Source: Arsenophonus sp031446145
Lineage (GTDB): Bacteria > Pseudomonadota > Gammaproteobacteria > Enterobacterales > Enterobacteriaceae
Length of the DNA: 64,000 nucleotides
Assembly: GCA_031446145.1 (NCBI GenBank)
Contig: CP132903.1
Span: 124,001 to 188,000, forward strand
Direction: 5' to 3'
Shown here: positions 47,559 through 57,947 of the stretch, piece after piece
Position numbering within the stretch: the stretch's first letter is position 1
Layout: each line of letters starts with the position of its first letter
Notes under the pieces: model-generated
Told to the model about the DNA's origin: nothing
The model's input: the letters and a program-made list of their open reading frames with translations, nothing else
The model's database searches: none
Position numbers and translations under genes: made by a program

Positions 47559-47911
47559 AAAAAACTTATCTCAATAAAAACTTTTAAAAAAACAAAAAAC
47601 CGGTATTTCAAAAATTATTTATATATTTTACTAATTTTATTTAAAACCTACAATAATTTTACTAAACTGAAACTCGAACATTAAAAATAAAAAAATTGTA
47701 AATCTGAAATAACTTACCAAAAATATATCCACTATTTATTTAATAAATATCACGTAACTATATATGAGTTTAGTATTTTATAATGTTAAAAAAATGATCT
47801 GAATTATTTACTGGTTTAATCTGCAAAAAACAACAAAAATAATCATTATACTACTTTTTCACCTACTTGATCACCCTAAATTAGCATATTAAAAATATTT
47901 TAAGATATGAA

Positions 47912-47927
47912 TGCTGAACGTTCAGCA
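47912..47927. repeat. 16-base perfect palindrome
   Basis: TGCTGAACGTTCAGCA is self-complementary and GC-rich compared with its surroundings. Its core resembles the purA terminator stem. It lacks a U-tract and may be a relic terminator. Confidence 0.4.
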
Positions 47928-48205
47928 AAAAATAATATTTAAAATAATTAATTATCAAGAATTTACATATTAAATTTATTTTAAAAAAATCAAAAAATTT
48001 ATCAGAATACGTATTTTAGGTGATGTTTTATAAATAAAATTTTAGTATTTTTTTATTTAATATATTTTTATAATTAAAGATTAAAATAAATTATCAGTTA
48101 TTTTTATTAAAATTTTCATATCTAAAAATAGTCTAATGAATAATTAATTTTAATATTATATATTACAGATCACATAAAATAAAAAATATTTTTTCTAACT
48201 GGTGT

Positions 48206-48225
48206 ATAAATCTTGTAAGATTTAT
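48206..48225. repeat. 8-bp hairpin in spacer
   Basis: ATAAATCT at 48206-48213 is complementary to 48218-48225 with a four-base loop. No adjoining gene or U-tract gives it a role. Confidence 0.3.
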
Positions 48226-49907
48226 TGTTCATCTTTAATTATTTGCTTTTTTTTAAAAAATTTATTTACTATATTTATATTATTAATATATTTTATAAAT
48301 TTTGTTATTTTTTAATATAATTTTTTATTATTAATTGATCGTTCTAAAATTATTAAAATTCTAATATGACTACTTTCTTTAAAAAAGATCATAATGATAA
48401 ATTTTTAATATACTTACCATAAAATTTATTTCTCATAATAGAAAAAGATTTCTAAAAAAATCATAAAAAATAATAAAATACATCCATAAAAAACGGCATA
48501 TCTAAATTATGAAGCAATAAAAATAACACAAATTAAATAAATATAAATTTAATATTTTTATGATATTAATTCCTGATTTAAATATTATAATTATTATTAT
48601 TTTTTTAAGAAACTATTTTTTTTATAAAATATTTTTTTATATAGTTTAGTTAATCCTATAAATTATGACCGTCTTGCATTACTGTTTTTAAATGATATAA
48701 ATAATTTTTAAAATCAGCACATGATAATCTTAACTTGCTATTTCAGGTCATTTTAGCAAACATACACTTTTCAAAATTAAAATAATCATAAATATCATTA
48801 TTTCAAGCTTTTTTAGGATTAATTAAACGGTATAAATAAAAAATAATACATTGCATCAGATGATGATATATAAGTTTTAACTAAACTATAAGTTGGACTT
48901 TTTGCATATATTTCATAATCTAAAAATCTTATATCACAAACAAAAAATGTTTTTTTAATACCAACTTCGCCATACAAATAAAAAATAAAATGCTGTTTAG
49001 AAAAAATATACTACCCGATATTCTAACTTTATTTTTTCTTTTTTATTATACAAAAAAAGTATATTTATTCTAAAATGCATTATATTGTTTTTTAATGTAA
49101 ATTTTACTTATAAATTTGGTAACTTTAAAACTTAATATATATGCAAATATATTGTTTATATCAGCTAAATTGATATGCATATATTTAAACTCTTATTTTA
49201 AACAAAATTATAAAAATTAAAAAATTATATTTTTAATTAAAATTAATTATAGTTACAAAAAATTACTAAAATTAAACATTACCAATTTTAAAAAAAATCT
49301 GCTCTATAATTTCTTTTAAATTCTGTTTCTTTTGACAAAAAACAATGAATTATCTCCTCAGAATATATAACATTTATAAAAAAACAAAATAAATTAATGA
49401 GATGATAGTAGAAATTATATAAAATATTTCTTACTAGAAGAATATTATTTATATCTAATCTAATACGACTGCTAATTTATCAATTTTCATTTTTTATTTT
49501 AAATATAAAAATAATTCAAAATTAAGCAATGATAGCAATGATATTTTATAAATTAAGAATATTATATGTTTTAATATGCAATTAAATATACATTTGTATC
49601 GATAAATATCGATTATTTATGCGTTCTTAACAAAATTCATTTTATCATTAAGAACTGCACATAAAAAAACAAAAAAAAATAATTAATAGATATATATTTT
49701 AATAATTTTAAAAAAAATGAACAATATATTTATTTTATTAATTCTTTTCTTAATTATGAAGATATTATGAATCTAAATTTAAGATAATAAAAAATATTCA
49801 TTGATATCAAAAATAAAATAAAAAACTATAATTATATTTTAAAAATACTGAAAGGTTTAATCTTTATAAAGATCAAACATATAAAGATCAAAAAATATAT
49901 CAATATT

Positions 49908-50450
49908 TTAAAGATTAATAAAATGTTTACGATAATAAGCTAATTCTGCAATAGATTCTTTTATATCTTCTAAAGCTCGATGAGTTTGTTGCTTCGTAAA
50001 CCCAATTAATATATTAGGTTTCCAACGAAAAACTAATTCTTTTAAACTGCTAACATCTAAATAACGATAATGAAAATATTTTTCTAAAGTTGGCATATAT
50101 TTAAACAAAAAACGACGATCTTGAGCAACACTATTACCACAAATTGGTGACACACCTATAGGTACCCACTTTTTTAAAAAAGAAATTGTAGCTAATTCAG
50201 CTTTTTTTTCATCATATTGACTAACTTGAACTTTCTTAATTAATCCACTTTTATTATGAATTTTCTGATTCCATTCGTTCATAAATAATAATTGTTTTTC
50301 TGACTGTTTAATACTAATTACAGGACCTTCCGCTAAGATATTTAATGTAGAATTAGTTACAACTGTTGCAATCTCTATAATGCGATTTTTTTCGGGATCC
50401 AAACCAGTCATTTCTAAATCTATCCAAATTAAATTATTTTTGTTTAACAT
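49908..50450 (-). CDS. orn: Oligoribonuclease
   Basis: Orn degrades two-nucleotide RNA fragments to mononucleotides and finishes mRNA decay. The 180 residues match E. coli Orn (181). The DEDDh exonuclease residues begin with D11 and E13 in WIDLEMTGL, and GNSVAQDRRF and the C-terminal HRALEDIKESI complete the site. It is divergent from psd; rsgA, between them in E. coli, is absent. Confidence 0.97.
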   Translation of the reverse strand: MLNKNNLIWIDLEMTGLDPEKNRIIEIATVVTNSTLNILAEGPVISIKQSEKQLLFMNEWNQKIHNKSGLIKKVQVSQYDEKKAELATISFLKKWVPIGVSPICGNSVAQDRRFLFKYMPTLEKYFHYRYLDVSSLKELVFRWKPNILIGFTKQQTHRALEDIKESIAELAYYRKHFINL

Positions 50451-51082
50451 AATATTTTTATTTTAATAATATTCAACATTTTATAAATTCTTAAAAAAAA
50501 CAAAATCATATCAAAAAAATATTAGAAAAAGCAAAAAATATATTATTTTCAATGTGATAAATAATTATATTGCAATAAAACTAAATTCTTATTTATTTAT
50601 ATATTGATTTTAGATATTAAAAATTATATCTCAGAAATAATTAAAATCTCAGAAATAATTAAAATTACTAAATATCTTTATTTTATCAATATTTTTAAAA
50701 ATTTAAATACCACTAAATCGCATAATATTTATGAATATTATGCAATGATAACTAAACAACTTTACCGATCAATAAAAATTAATAGTTGATTTTATCTTTA
50801 CAAAATATTATAATTATTAATTAAAATTAATAATTATAATCAAAATATTATTTTTTTAACACGATCAATATATTTTATTAAATAAACTAAGACATTTTAA
50901 TTATCTTTTTTTACAAAAAGAATAAATTTTACAAAAATACTTTTCAAAAATCTAAAAAATAACATTACAGATTTTTATGGTGTAAAAATATAACTCTGGA
51001 ATTTATAAAAATCATAGGTATAATAAAATTTTTTATAATCTGAAATCAGAATTGAACAAAATAAAAAAATTAGGGGTGTAAT
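50451..51082. other. Gene-free AT-rich spacer (rsgA position)
   Basis: rsgA lies in this interval in E. coli and is not recognisable. An 18-base tandem repeat lies at 50628-50663. The psd and orn promoters should be here; TATAAT-like boxes occur but cannot be told from background. Confidence 0.6.
50628..50663. repeat. 18-base perfect tandem duplication
   Basis: ATCTCAGAAATAATTAAA occurs twice head to tail (50628-50645, 50646-50663). It lies in spacer DNA and makes a short non-conserved open frame. Confidence 0.7.
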
Positions 51083-51952
51083 GTGATAGAAAAAATAAAA
51101 ACAAAATTACAATATTTATTACCACAACAAAAATTAACAGAATTAGCTGGTTGGATGGCCAACAAAAAAACTACTGGTCTTACACAATTTATGATTAAAA
51201 TATTTGTAAAAATTTATAAAATTAACATGGCGGAAGCAAAAAACAATAAATTTTCTGCTTATGCTTCTTTTAATGATTTTTTTACTCGTGAATTAAAAGA
51301 AAATATACGACCTATTGTGTCTGGCACCAATCAACTTTCTCTTCCAGCAGACGGCATTGTAAGCCAGCTCGGATCAATTGTAGAAGAACAAATCATACAA
51401 GCAAAAGGCCATTCTTATAATTTAACAGCACTATTAGCAGGTAATGACGTATTAGTTAAAAAATTTCTTAACGGATTATTTATAACAATTTATTTGTCTC
51501 CAGGTGATTATCATCGTGTACATATTCCTTGTGATGCTTTGCTAACTGAAATGATTTATGTACCCGGTACTCTTTTTGCTGTTAATAAAACCAGTGAAAA
51601 AAATATTCCACATCTTTTTGCACGTAATGAACGTTTAATTTGTATTTTTGAAACAGAATTTGGTAACATGATTCAAATTCTTATAGGTGCTACAATTATA
51701 GGAAGCATAGAAACTACTTGGCACGGTTGCATAAATAATAAGCGTGAAGGCATTCTTAAACGTTGGACTTATCCAAAAAAAAATCATACAGGTTCAATTT
51801 TTTTAAAAAAAGGAGAAGAAATGGGTAAATTCAAATTAGGATCTACTGTGATTAATTTATTTGAATCTACCAGTGGTGTTCAACTTAATCCTATACTTAA
51901 AAAAGGTTCTATCAGTCGAGTAGGATCACTATTAGGAGAAAAAAATATTTAA
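51083..51952 (+). CDS. psd: Phosphatidylserine decarboxylase proenzyme
   Basis: Psd makes phosphatidylethanolamine from phosphatidylserine in the inner membrane. It starts with GTG 51083, preceded by AGGGG. At 289 residues it is a little shorter than E. coli Psd (322), mainly at the C terminus. The self-cleavage site is G253-S254 in KLGSTV, which forms the pyruvoyl group. The protease-like residues D90, H147 and S254 agree with the E. coli numbering. It needs a phosphatidylserine synthase, which is not in this window. Confidence 0.96.
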   Translation: MIEKIKTKLQYLLPQQKLTELAGWMANKKTTGLTQFMIKIFVKIYKINMAEAKNNKFSAYASFNDFFTRELKENIRPIVSGTNQLSLPADGIVSQLGSIVEEQIIQAKGHSYNLTALLAGNDVLVKKFLNGLFITIYLSPGDYHRVHIPCDALLTEMIYVPGTLFAVNKTSEKNIPHLFARNERLICIFETEFGNMIQILIGATIIGSIETTWHGCINNKREGILKRWTYPKKNHTGSIFLKKGEEMGKFKLGSTVINLFESTSGVQLNPILKKGSISRVGSLLGEKNI

Positions 51953-52093
51953 AAAAAGTAAAAAAATTTAACATAAAAAATATATGATATTTTTTATCAA
52001 GTAAAGTGTTATAAATAGGTATCATACTGTAATAGTATATTTGTAGTACACATAATTTTTACTATAGCAAATAAATATGTTATTAAAACATTC

Positions 52094-53044
52094 TTACAGC
52101 CAATTCTTGCGTTTAAAATAAATATATGGTGCTAAACCAGCGATAATCATCAATATAATTACTACCGGATAACTAAAATGCCACTTCAACTCTGGCATAA
52201 ATTCAAAATTCATCCCGTAACTGGATGCCACTAGAGTAGGAGGCAAAAATACTACAGAAACAACAGAAAATATTTTAATAATTCTGCTCTGTTCAATATT
52301 AATAAAACCTATTGCTGCTTGCATAAGAAAATTAACTTTTTGAAACAAGGACTCATTATGAGGTAATAATGATTCTACATCACGTAAAACATCCTTTGCT
52401 TGTTGTAACTGCTTTGAAGGCAATTTTGATCGACGAATCAAAAAATTTAATGCTCTTTGACTATCCATCAAACATAATCGCACTTTCCATCCGATATCTT
52501 CTTGCTCCGCCAAAGAAGAAAGTGCATCATCGAGAGCATCACCCTGTTTTCCTTCTAAAATAATGCGACTAAGTGATTCTAGAACATTATAAATATTTTC
52601 TATTATATCAGCTAATTGTTCAATTTTAGTTTCAAATAAATCTAAAAATAACTCGTAAGCATTTACTGTAACAAGCTTTCTATTTCTTAAACGCATACGA
52701 TATAAACGAAAAGCAGGCAAATCACGTTCCCTTAATGTATACAAACGATCATCACGAAAAGTGAAAGCAACTGTAGAATTTCCAATATGTTCATTAATAT
52801 CTTCATAATAAAAAAAAGAATGAATATGCAAACCATTTTCATCTTCAAAAAATCGTGCTGAAGCTTCAATATCAGTTAGTTCAGCAGGAGTAACTAATAA
52901 TTGTTGCAATTCCATTTGTACTCTTTCACGCTCTTTATAAGTAGGTTCCATCAAATCAATCCATACAGCATTTTTAAGTTGTTCGCCTTTATCAAATTCA
53001 AGACGAGATAAACAATAATTTTCTAATTTAAATGCTAATAGCAT
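52094..53044 (-). CDS. corA: Magnesium transporter CorA
   Basis: CorA is a pentameric inner-membrane channel for magnesium. The 316 residues equal E. coli CorA and end identically in FKRKNWL. The cytoplasmic domain fills residues 1-250, and two membrane spans near the end flank the selectivity motif YGMNF and the MPEL loop. It is convergent with psd and lies 55 bases downstream of uvrD on the same strand. Confidence 0.97.
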   Translation of the reverse strand: MLLAFKLENYCLSRLEFDKGEQLKNAVWIDLMEPTYKERERVQMELQQLLVTPAELTDIEASARFFEDENGLHIHSFFYYEDINEHIGNSTVAFTFRDDRLYTLRERDLPAFRLYRMRLRNRKLVTVNAYELFLDLFETKIEQLADIIENIYNVLESLSRIILEGKQGDALDDALSSLAEQEDIGWKVRLCLMDSQRALNFLIRRSKLPSKQLQQAKDVLRDVESLLPHNESLFQKVNFLMQAAIGFINIEQSRIIKIFSVVSVVFLPPTLVASSYGMNFEFMPELKWHFSYPVVIILMIIAGLAPYIYFKRKNWL

Positions 53045-53099
53045 AATTTTTCTGCCTCCTTCTGCAAAAAAAACAAAAACAACTCATAAAAAAGTTTTA

Positions 53100-55283
53100 T
53101 CATAAAAACTCTAATCTAGCATAAGCTGCAAACAACCATTTTATTCCTATTGTTTTAAAAGAAATTTTTAAGCGAGAACACTTAAAATTATGATTTTCTA
53201 TATCAATAATAATTCCTTCTCCAAATTTTATATGGTAAACACGTTGCCCTATAACATGAAAAATATTATTATAAGTGATATCACTTGTATTTAATTCTTG
53301 ATATTCGATTGGATGAATTATTTTCTTTATACATACTTTTTCAATACATTCTATTGGCAATTCCTTGATAAAACGAGAAGGACGATGATATACCTCTTTA
53401 CCATATATCCGACGACTTTTTGCATAAGTTAAAGTTAACTTTTTCATCGCTCTAGTCAATCCCACATACGCTAGCCGACGTTCTTCAGATAATCCTCTTT
53501 CTTCAATTTCTTCTTTTATACTCATCTGTGTTGGAAATATACCTTCCTCCATACCAACAATAAATACAATTGGAAATTCTAAACCTTTTGCTGCATGTAG
53601 TGTCATTAATTGTACTGCATCATGATTCATGTCTAAATATTTTTCATGAAAATCTAAGGTAATTTTTGATAAAAATGACTGCAGTAACATTTCATCTGGA
53701 TCCTTTATATCGATCCATTTACGACTGAAGTTTATTAGTTCTTGAAGATTATCAATGCAGATTTTTAATGTTTTATTATTTTCTTTTTGATACATTGACC
53801 ATAAACCTGAATCATAAATTATTTTGCGTATTTGAATATGTAATGGTCTGCCAAATATTTCATCCGACAATGTATTAATTAATGTTAAAAAAAATTTAAT
53901 ATTTTTTGATTCACGAATAGGAAGAATTTTTCTAGATAATAAATATTCACAACTTTTCCATAAGGTTGTTTTTTCTGTATGTGCAATTTTATGAATAACA
54001 TTTAATGTTTTTTTTCCTATACCACGCCGGGGGATATTAATTATGCGTTCAAAAGATGTATCATCGTTACGATTAATTACTAAAGATAAATAAGAAAGTG
54101 CATTTTTTATTTCCTGTCGTTCAAAAAAATTTTGCCCACCAAAAACATTATAGGACATTGAAGACTGTAATAATTCTTTTTCAAATACATGTAATTGAGC
54201 TTTACTACGATAAAGAATAGCACATTCTTTTAAAGCGCAACCTTTTTTATTCCATTTATGAATATCATTTACAACATACCTTGCTTCATCTAATTCATTA
54301 CGAGCACAGTACAATGAAACTCGATAACCATCCGCTCCATTTGTCCATAATTTTTTACCTAATCGATCATTATTATTTGAAATTAACATATTAGCTGACT
54401 TTAATATATTGTTGCTAGAACGATAATTTTGTTCTAATCTAATAGTTTTCACTGCAGAAAAATCTTTCAAAAATCGTTGAATATTTTCAACTTTTGCTCC
54501 ACGCCATCCATAAATTGATTGATCATCATCACCAACTGTTATAACTTTACCAGTATTACCTGCTAACAAACGTATCCAAGCATACTGAATATTATTTGTA
54601 TCTTGAAACTCATCAACTAAAATATTTCTAAATCGATTACGATAATATTGCAATATATTGGACTTATATAAAAATAATTCATAAACCCGTAATAAAAGTT
54701 CAGAGAAATCAACTAATCCACTTCGCTCACATACTTGATGATAAGAATCATAAATGCGCAACCAAGTTTTTTCTCTGAGATTATCATAATAATTTATACA
54801 TTGTGGGCGTAATCCTATATTTTTTTTAGCATTAATATACCACATTGCTTGATTTACTGACCACATACTTTCATCTAAACTAATTGATTTAATAATTCTA
54901 CGTAATAAACGATATTGATCATCAATATTTAGAATCCGAAAATTTTTTGGTAAATTAGCATCCAAGTAATGAATTTTTAAAAACTGATATGCTAAACTAT
55001 GAAAAGTACCTACCCATATATTATTTTTAATGCTACAACCAAGTATTACATTAATACGATTACGCATTTCAAGAGCTGCTTTATTTGTAAACGTTACTGC
55101 CATAATGGAACTAGGAGAAACCTTATTAATAGATATTAACCATGCTATTCGATAAACAAGAACTCTTGTTTTACCACTACCGGCACCAGCAAGTATTAAC
55201 ATATTAGATCTGGGTGCAACAACTGCTTCAAGTTGTTTATTATTTAAATTTTGAAGAAAATATGAAAAATTTATTTTTGCCAT
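53100..55283 (-). CDS. uvrD: DNA helicase II UvrD
   Basis: UvrD unwinds DNA 3' to 5' in mismatch and nucleotide excision repair; MutL, which recruits it, is encoded at 45475. The 727 residues match E. coli UvrD (720). Superfamily 1 motifs are Walker A AGAGSGKT (32-39), DEFQDTN, GDDDQSIYGWRGA, the LEQNYRS segment and VGLTRA. The C-terminal KWLFAAYARLE tudor-like end is kept. The gap to corA is 55 bases. Confidence 0.97.
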   Translation of the reverse strand: MAKINFSYFLQNLNNKQLEAVVAPRSNMLILAGAGSGKTRVLVYRIAWLISINKVSPSSIMAVTFTNKAALEMRNRINVILGCSIKNNIWVGTFHSLAYQFLKIHYLDANLPKNFRILNIDDQYRLLRRIIKSISLDESMWSVNQAMWYINAKKNIGLRPQCINYYDNLREKTWLRIYDSYHQVCERSGLVDFSELLLRVYELFLYKSNILQYYRNRFRNILVDEFQDTNNIQYAWIRLLAGNTGKVITVGDDDQSIYGWRGAKVENIQRFLKDFSAVKTIRLEQNYRSSNNILKSANMLISNNNDRLGKKLWTNGADGYRVSLYCARNELDEARYVVNDIHKWNKKGCALKECAILYRSKAQLHVFEKELLQSSMSYNVFGGQNFFERQEIKNALSYLSLVINRNDDTSFERIINIPRRGIGKKTLNVIHKIAHTEKTTLWKSCEYLLSRKILPIRESKNIKFFLTLINTLSDEIFGRPLHIQIRKIIYDSGLWSMYQKENNKTLKICIDNLQELINFSRKWIDIKDPDEMLLQSFLSKITLDFHEKYLDMNHDAVQLMTLHAAKGLEFPIVFIVGMEEGIFPTQMSIKEEIEERGLSEERRLAYVGLTRAMKKLTLTYAKSRRIYGKEVYHRPSRFIKELPIECIEKVCIKKIIHPIEYQELNTSDITYNNIFHVIGQRVYHIKFGEGIIIDIENHNFKCSRLKISFKTIGIKWLFAAYARLEFL

Positions 55284-56761
55284 AAAAATAAGCGATATAA
55301 ATGAGTGAATTAATGTTTTTTAAAATATTAAATTTATATTAACACAATACATACATTAAAAGTGATTACTTATAATAATTAATTAAAAATGCTAAAAAAG
55401 ATAAAAATAAATTTTCATAAAAAAACGATACAATTATTAATTCTCCATTTTTTTATTTATATAATTTTTTAAATTTTTTATAAAACAGCTTATTTAAGTG
55501 CATATTAGTAATATAATTATCTATAAATTTCTATAAATAACCCTTATATTATTATTTATTAGATATATGAAAATATTGATATATCATCAAATTTAAGATA
55601 TAAATTGTCTTTTATTATTAAAAAAGTAAATCAAATATGACATTACTTTTTTTACTTATATCCATACATTAAATATATTTTTTATACTTATTTAGAAATT
55701 AAAATAAAACTATTAGTCACAAAAATGATAAAAATAATTTTATTTATAAAGATATAAAATTATTTACTGTGCATATTTTAGATAATCTTTATTATCCTTA
55801 TTTATTAAAAATTATTAAAACAATGATCTTTCGATCTAATATATTAGATATATTTTTTATTTAATTTTTTTATAATTTTTAAGAAAATATTTTTTTAACA
55901 ACATTTTGTAAAAAACTGAAAACACTGACTTCATAAAAAAATAACATAAAAATTAAACTTATAATATGTAAAATTATATATAACTTTTATTTACAATTAT
56001 AAAAAAAGTCTATAGTTTAAAAATATTTTATGCGAATAACAAATAATGTACTCAATACTAAAATTTAAAAAACATCTATATCTACTTTCTAATATAGTCA
56101 TGAAAAATTTATATTTAATAATTTATAAAATATAAATTACAATAAACTATAAATATATATAAAAATCTCAAAAAAATGAAAAAATTTTTTTATAATCTAA
56201 TATTTTATTACATCTCATTACTTAAAAAATATATATTACAATCAAAGAAGATTCTTATATAAATGTAAGGAATATGAAGATTATAAATATATAAAGATTA
56301 TGTACCTAAAATCATAAATCTTTTCTCTTTTTAAGAGGAAAGATTTATATTTGTTAAATATATTATTTAATAAATATAATTTTTATGTTGAAATATTTTA
56401 AATATTTTGTATAAGAAAATAATAAAAATATTTATAATTTCATATAGAATTGCAATAATCAAAAAAATATTTATTAAATTAAATATTTCAGAAAAATGAG
56501 AAAAAAAATTTTTATCAAAACAATTTTAATTGTAAATTTTGTATACTAAATTAACTATATTTCTAAAAATGATTTTAGTGAATATTATCAAAAACAAACA
56601 CACTAAAAAATTAAAAATTTTAATATATTTATCATATAAAAAATGCAATATTTTTAATAATATTTTAAAAAATTAAAGATAAATTAATCGCTAATATTTT
56701 TACATATATTTTATATTATCATTAGAATAATATATGAAATATTTTGTTCAGGAAAATATTT
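55284..56761. other. 1.5-kb gene-free AT-rich region
   Basis: The region joins two blocks that are separate in E. coli (uvrD at 86 minutes, dapA at 53 minutes). No coding frame or RNA gene is recognised. The dapA ribosome-binding site AGGAAA is at its right end. Confidence 0.6.
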
Positions 56762-57679
56762 ATGAAAAATAATTTTAATCAAGATTATTTTTTTTTGTAC
56801 GGTAGTCTTGTAGCAATGATAACTCCAATGGATACAAAGGGAAAAATAGATAAAAACAGTTTAAAAAAATTAATTAATCACCAAATTAATAATAAAACAA
56901 AAGCAATTGTATCAATCGGTACAACCGGAGAATCAGCAACACTTAATGATAAAGAAAAATTAAATATTGTCTTAAGAACATTAGAATATGCTGATGGCAA
57001 AATTCCTATTATTGTTGGTACTGGTAATAATTCTACTAAAGCAGTTATTAAATTAAATAAATCTTTTGAAAACAGTGGTGTTGTTGCATGTTTAAGTGTA
57101 ACACCTTACTACAATAAACCTTCACAAGAAGGAATTTATCAACATTTTTATGCTATTGCTGACCAAACATCATTACCTCAAATTTTATACAATATTCCTT
57201 CGCGCACTGGATGTGATTTATTACCAATAACAATTGCTAAATTAGCAAAATTAAATAACATTGTTGCTATCAAAGAAGCAAGTGGAGATTTAAATCGCGT
57301 TACTCATATCCTTAGATTAATAAAAAAAAGAAAATTTATTTTATTAAGTGGAGATGATATAACTGCATTAAATTTTATAAAATTAGGTGGAAACGGAGTA
57401 ATTTCTGTTACAGCAAATATAGCGCCTAAGTTAATGGCTGAAATATGCAACTTAGCATTAGCTGGTAAGTACAATGAAGCAGAAAAACTTAACTATCGCT
57501 TGTATAAATTACAATATCAGTTATTTAGAGAGACTAATCCAATTCCAATAAAATGGGCATGTCACTATTTAGGTCTTATTAATTCTCATACCTTGCGATT
57601 ACCAATGACGCCATTAACATTATCTAATCAAAAAATGCTAAAAAAAGCATTACGTATAGCAAACTTAAAAAAACAATAG
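56762..57679 (+). CDS. dapA: 4-hydroxy-tetrahydrodipicolinate synthase
   Basis: DapA condenses pyruvate with aspartate semialdehyde, the first step towards diaminopimelate and lysine. ATG 56762 follows AGGAAA; a TTG at 56744 is less likely. The 305 residues include about ten extra at the N terminus relative to E. coli (292). The Schiff-base Lys is K171 in AIKEASGD (E. coli K161), and the Tyr of CLSVTPYYN and the GTTGES loop are kept. The lysine-inhibition residues H53, H56 and E84 of E. coli are D63, K66 and A94 here. The product feeds the peptidoglycan pathway served by MrdA and DacA. Confidence 0.96.
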   Translation: MKNNFNQDYFFLYGSLVAMITPMDTKGKIDKNSLKKLINHQINNKTKAIVSIGTTGESATLNDKEKLNIVLRTLEYADGKIPIIVGTGNNSTKAVIKLNKSFENSGVVACLSVTPYYNKPSQEGIYQHFYAIADQTSLPQILYNIPSRTGCDLLPITIAKLAKLNNIVAIKEASGDLNRVTHILRLIKKRKFILLSGDDITALNFIKLGGNGVISVTANIAPKLMAEICNLALAGKYNEAEKLNYRLYKLQYQLFRETNPIPIKWACHYLGLINSHTLRLPMTPLTLSNQKMLKKALRIANLKKQ

Positions 57680-57689
57680 GAAATATCTT

Positions 57690-57947
57690 ATGCTGTTTTT
57701 ATACAAAAAAAATCTTAAAAAGATCATAACATTTTTATTATGTATTTTTTTGGTAGCTTGCAATAATAATCAAACTCAAAAACATAATATTAATAATGAT
57801 TTGCAATATTTAACAATGACATCATCAAAAATATTAAATACTCCAAAAAATATATTATTACCTGTACCAGACGACGAATATCGTATTCCATTAATATACA
57901 AAAATAGAATAACAGATAAAAAAATAAATATTACTCCTCCAAAATAA
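57690..57947 (+). CDS. bamC: Shortened BamC: lipidated BamD-binding segment only
   Basis: BamC is a lipoprotein of the Bam complex; the E. coli protein has 344 residues. Here there are 85. The signal peptide ends in a lipobox with acceptor Cys24 (LVAC). Residues 35-85 align with the E. coli segment from about 40 to 85: YLTMTSSKILNTPKNILLPV against [20 protein letters not shown], ending at INITPPK where E. coli has LDIRPPA. That segment is the extended N-terminal part that wraps around BamD. Both folded helix-grip domains are missing. It follows dapA by 10 bases, as in E. coli. Confidence 0.85.
   Translation: MLFLYKKNLKKIITFLLCIFLVACNNNQTQKHNINNDLQYLTMTSSKILNTPKNILLPVPDDEYRIPLIYKNRITDKKINITPPK

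Larger units (their letters stand above)
47395..49907. other. 2.5-kb gene-free AT-rich region (amiB-tsaE-nnr-queG position)
   Basis: This is the longest gene-free stretch. E. coli has amiB, tsaE, nnr, queG and the glyVXY tRNAs between mutL and orn. I find no coding frame or tRNA cloverleaf. Readable structures are hairpins at 47534-47558, 47912-47927 and 48206-48225. Confidence 0.6.

Noticed and set aside
47395..49907. glyVXY tRNA genes expected between orn and mutL from E. coli order
   Set aside because: No cloverleaf, GGTTCGA-type T arm or CCA end is present in the interval.
50604..50789. 61-codon open frame upstream of psd
   Set aside because: Its sequence is largely produced by an 18-base tandem duplication and AT-rich spacer; no recognisable family.
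50998..51026. TATAAT and a GGAATTT box upstream of psd, as for the E. coli sigma-E promoter
   Set aside because: Spacing and -10 sequence fit sigma-E poorly, and TATAAT is expected often by chance at this base composition.
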